From positions 124,001-188,000 of the forward strand of contig RSEH01000024.1 of the NCBI GenBank assembly GCA_006503475.1: a stretch of 64,000 bases of DNA, written 5' to 3'. Made by a program: the position numbers and the translations under genes. The notes beneath the pieces were generated by a model that had not been told where the DNA came from, did not search any database, and worked only from the letters and a program-made list of their open reading frames with translations. Positions 63,333 to 64,000 of this stretch are shown piece by piece (position 1 is the stretch's first letter; each line of letters starts with the position of its first letter). Source of the DNA: Stentor roeselii. Taxonomy: Eukaryota; Ciliophora; Heterotrichea; Heterotrichida; Stentoridae.

Positions 63333-63372
63333 ATTGTTTATAAACCCCTTAATCTAGTTCCTATCTTACTTA

Positions 63373-63915
63373 TTAACCGTATACTTTCTTGGTCATGACC
63401 TTATAGAAATCGTCAGGTCCGATCTCAGTCTTGTCTCCAGCGACTCTCTTAATGGCTTCCAACAGCTCATCTTCAGTCATGCTTTCTCCCAATTCCCTAG
63501 CAACTCTTGTAAGATTCTTGACATCAATGACTCCTCTTCCATCATCAAAAAGAGCAAAGATTCTATCAATTCCATCTCTTGAGCTTCTGTTTCCAAGTCG
63601 AGCATTGATATGGGCAAGGAAGTCGTCAAAAGTGATGGCAGCTCCGAGTTCTTCAACTCCTGACAAGAGTCTAAAGATGGTCTGAGATCGGTCATTGCCC
63701 AAGGAAGCTAAAGCAGCATTAATTTCCTTGGGATCAATAGTTCCTGAGTTGTCAGAGTCGAATAAATCAAAGGCTTCTTTAATATCTTTGATTTCTTCCT
63801 CGGTCAGGGTCAAGGCGTCGTCAGGGCCTCGCTTGTCAGGGGATTTGCCCCTTGAGGCTCCTCTTTCCTTTCCTTTGAACTGGGCTTCTGAGAAGTACTT
63901 GGTCTTCCTTGACAT
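63373..63915 (-). CDS. divergent centrin-like EF-hand protein, 180 aa
   Basis: After a basic N-terminal tail (about 1-35), the centrin/calmodulin fold begins at [19 protein letters not shown]1 ([12 protein letters not shown]) is a canonical calcium loop. EF2 ([12 protein letters not shown]) lacks ligands. EF3 reads [12 protein letters not shown], one residue shorter than the canonical loop. EF4 ([10 protein letters not shown]) is degenerate. The C-terminal KKVYG resembles centrin ends. Centrins sit at basal bodies and form contractile cortical fibres in ciliates, so a cortical calcium-sensing role is likely. Calcium would bind mainly at EF1. The gene is minus-strand, upstream of UEV. Confidence 0.85.
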   Translation of the reverse strand: MSRKTKYFSEAQFKGKERGASRGKSPDKRGPDDALTLTEEEIKDIKEAFDLFDSDNSGTIDPKEINAALASLGNDRSQTIFRLLSGVEELGAAITFDDFLAHINARLGNRSSRDGIDRIFALFDDGRGVIDVKNLTRVARELGESMTEDELLEAIKRVAGDKTEIGPDDFYKVMTKKVYG

Positions 63916-63967
63916 TTATAACCATCCATATTTTAAATTTTGATTAAGACTAAAGAAATCAGCACAG

Positions 63968-64000
63968 ATGACAAGGATCTGTCACTTGAAACTTGATGGA
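63968..64000 (+). CDS. possible start of a gene running off the right edge
   Basis: An ATG followed by ten open codons reaches the window end, 52 bp from the divergent centrin start. The spacing fits other divergent pairs here, but eleven codons give no family information, so this may be chance. Confidence 0.2.
   Translation, partial: MTRICHLKLDG

Overview
The window looks like macronuclear DNA of a heterotrich ciliate, most likely Stentor or a close relative. Three things support this. First, the genes are packed almost end to end: about 48 protein genes in 64 kb, AT-rich, with intergenic gaps mostly under 200 bp. Second, ten introns can be recognised and every one is exactly 15 nt long, of the form GTA-N6-A-N3-AG. 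Third, the standard genetic code fits: TAA is the commonest stop, TAG ends about ten genes and TGA about five, and long reading frames contain no in-frame TGA. The last point argues against Blepharisma, which reads UGA as Trp. No rRNA, tRNA, CRISPR array, insertion sequence or phage-like gene was seen.

Layout. 1-6 kb: end of a FYVE gene, a coiled-coil protein, an LRR protein, a three-exon helical-repeat protein, the ciliary GTPase RABL2, ribosomal protein eL36 and a GYPPQ/His-rich repeat protein. 6-13 kb: a 1542-residue myosin with an RCC1-like tail, ribosomal protein uS8 and an MFS transporter. 13-20 kb: a probable FG nucleoporin, DNA polymerase epsilon subunit B, RRS1 and a large TPR protein. 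20-29 kb: calcineurin A, a C2H2 zinc-finger protein, an ankyrin protein, a NOPCHAP1-like protein, a possible TraB-like protein, WDR12/YTM1, a Glo3-type ArfGAP and a TEX47/BLUF-like protein. 29-35 kb: a 2014-residue protein joining about 28 WD40 repeats, ankyrin-like repeats, a six-helix TRP-like channel and a coiled coil. 35-39 kb: a tandem DJ-1/PfpI pair, the only long gene-poor stretch (about 1.4 kb), and a split B-box-like gene. 39-50 kb: an orphan CxxC protein, a short importin-like protein, a PH protein, a multi-CH-domain protein, an LRR protein and a calcium-dependent protein kinase. 51-64 kb: a lipidation-motif protein, a FYVE protein, a repeat-rich protein, a B-box/GTPase fusion, a CTR copper transporter, a GTPBP1-like GTPase, coiled-coil proteins, a COPI-associated membrane protein, a HUS1-like protein, a GOST-type 7TM protein, an E2 variant (UEV) and a divergent centrin.

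The genes do not form one pathway. They are a typical eukaryotic mixture with two loose themes. Ribosome production is represented by eL36, uS8, RRS1, WDR12 and the NOPCHAP1-like protein. Cilia, calcium and membrane functions are represented by RABL2, centrin, calcineurin A, the CDPK, the TRP-like channel, FYVE and PH proteins, ArfGAP and the COPI-associated protein. The most notable features are architectural: the WD40/channel fusion, the myosin/RCC1 fusion, the B-box/GTPase fusion, convergent genes whose stop codons overlap within 4 bp, and a divergent pair whose start codons lie 4 bp apart.
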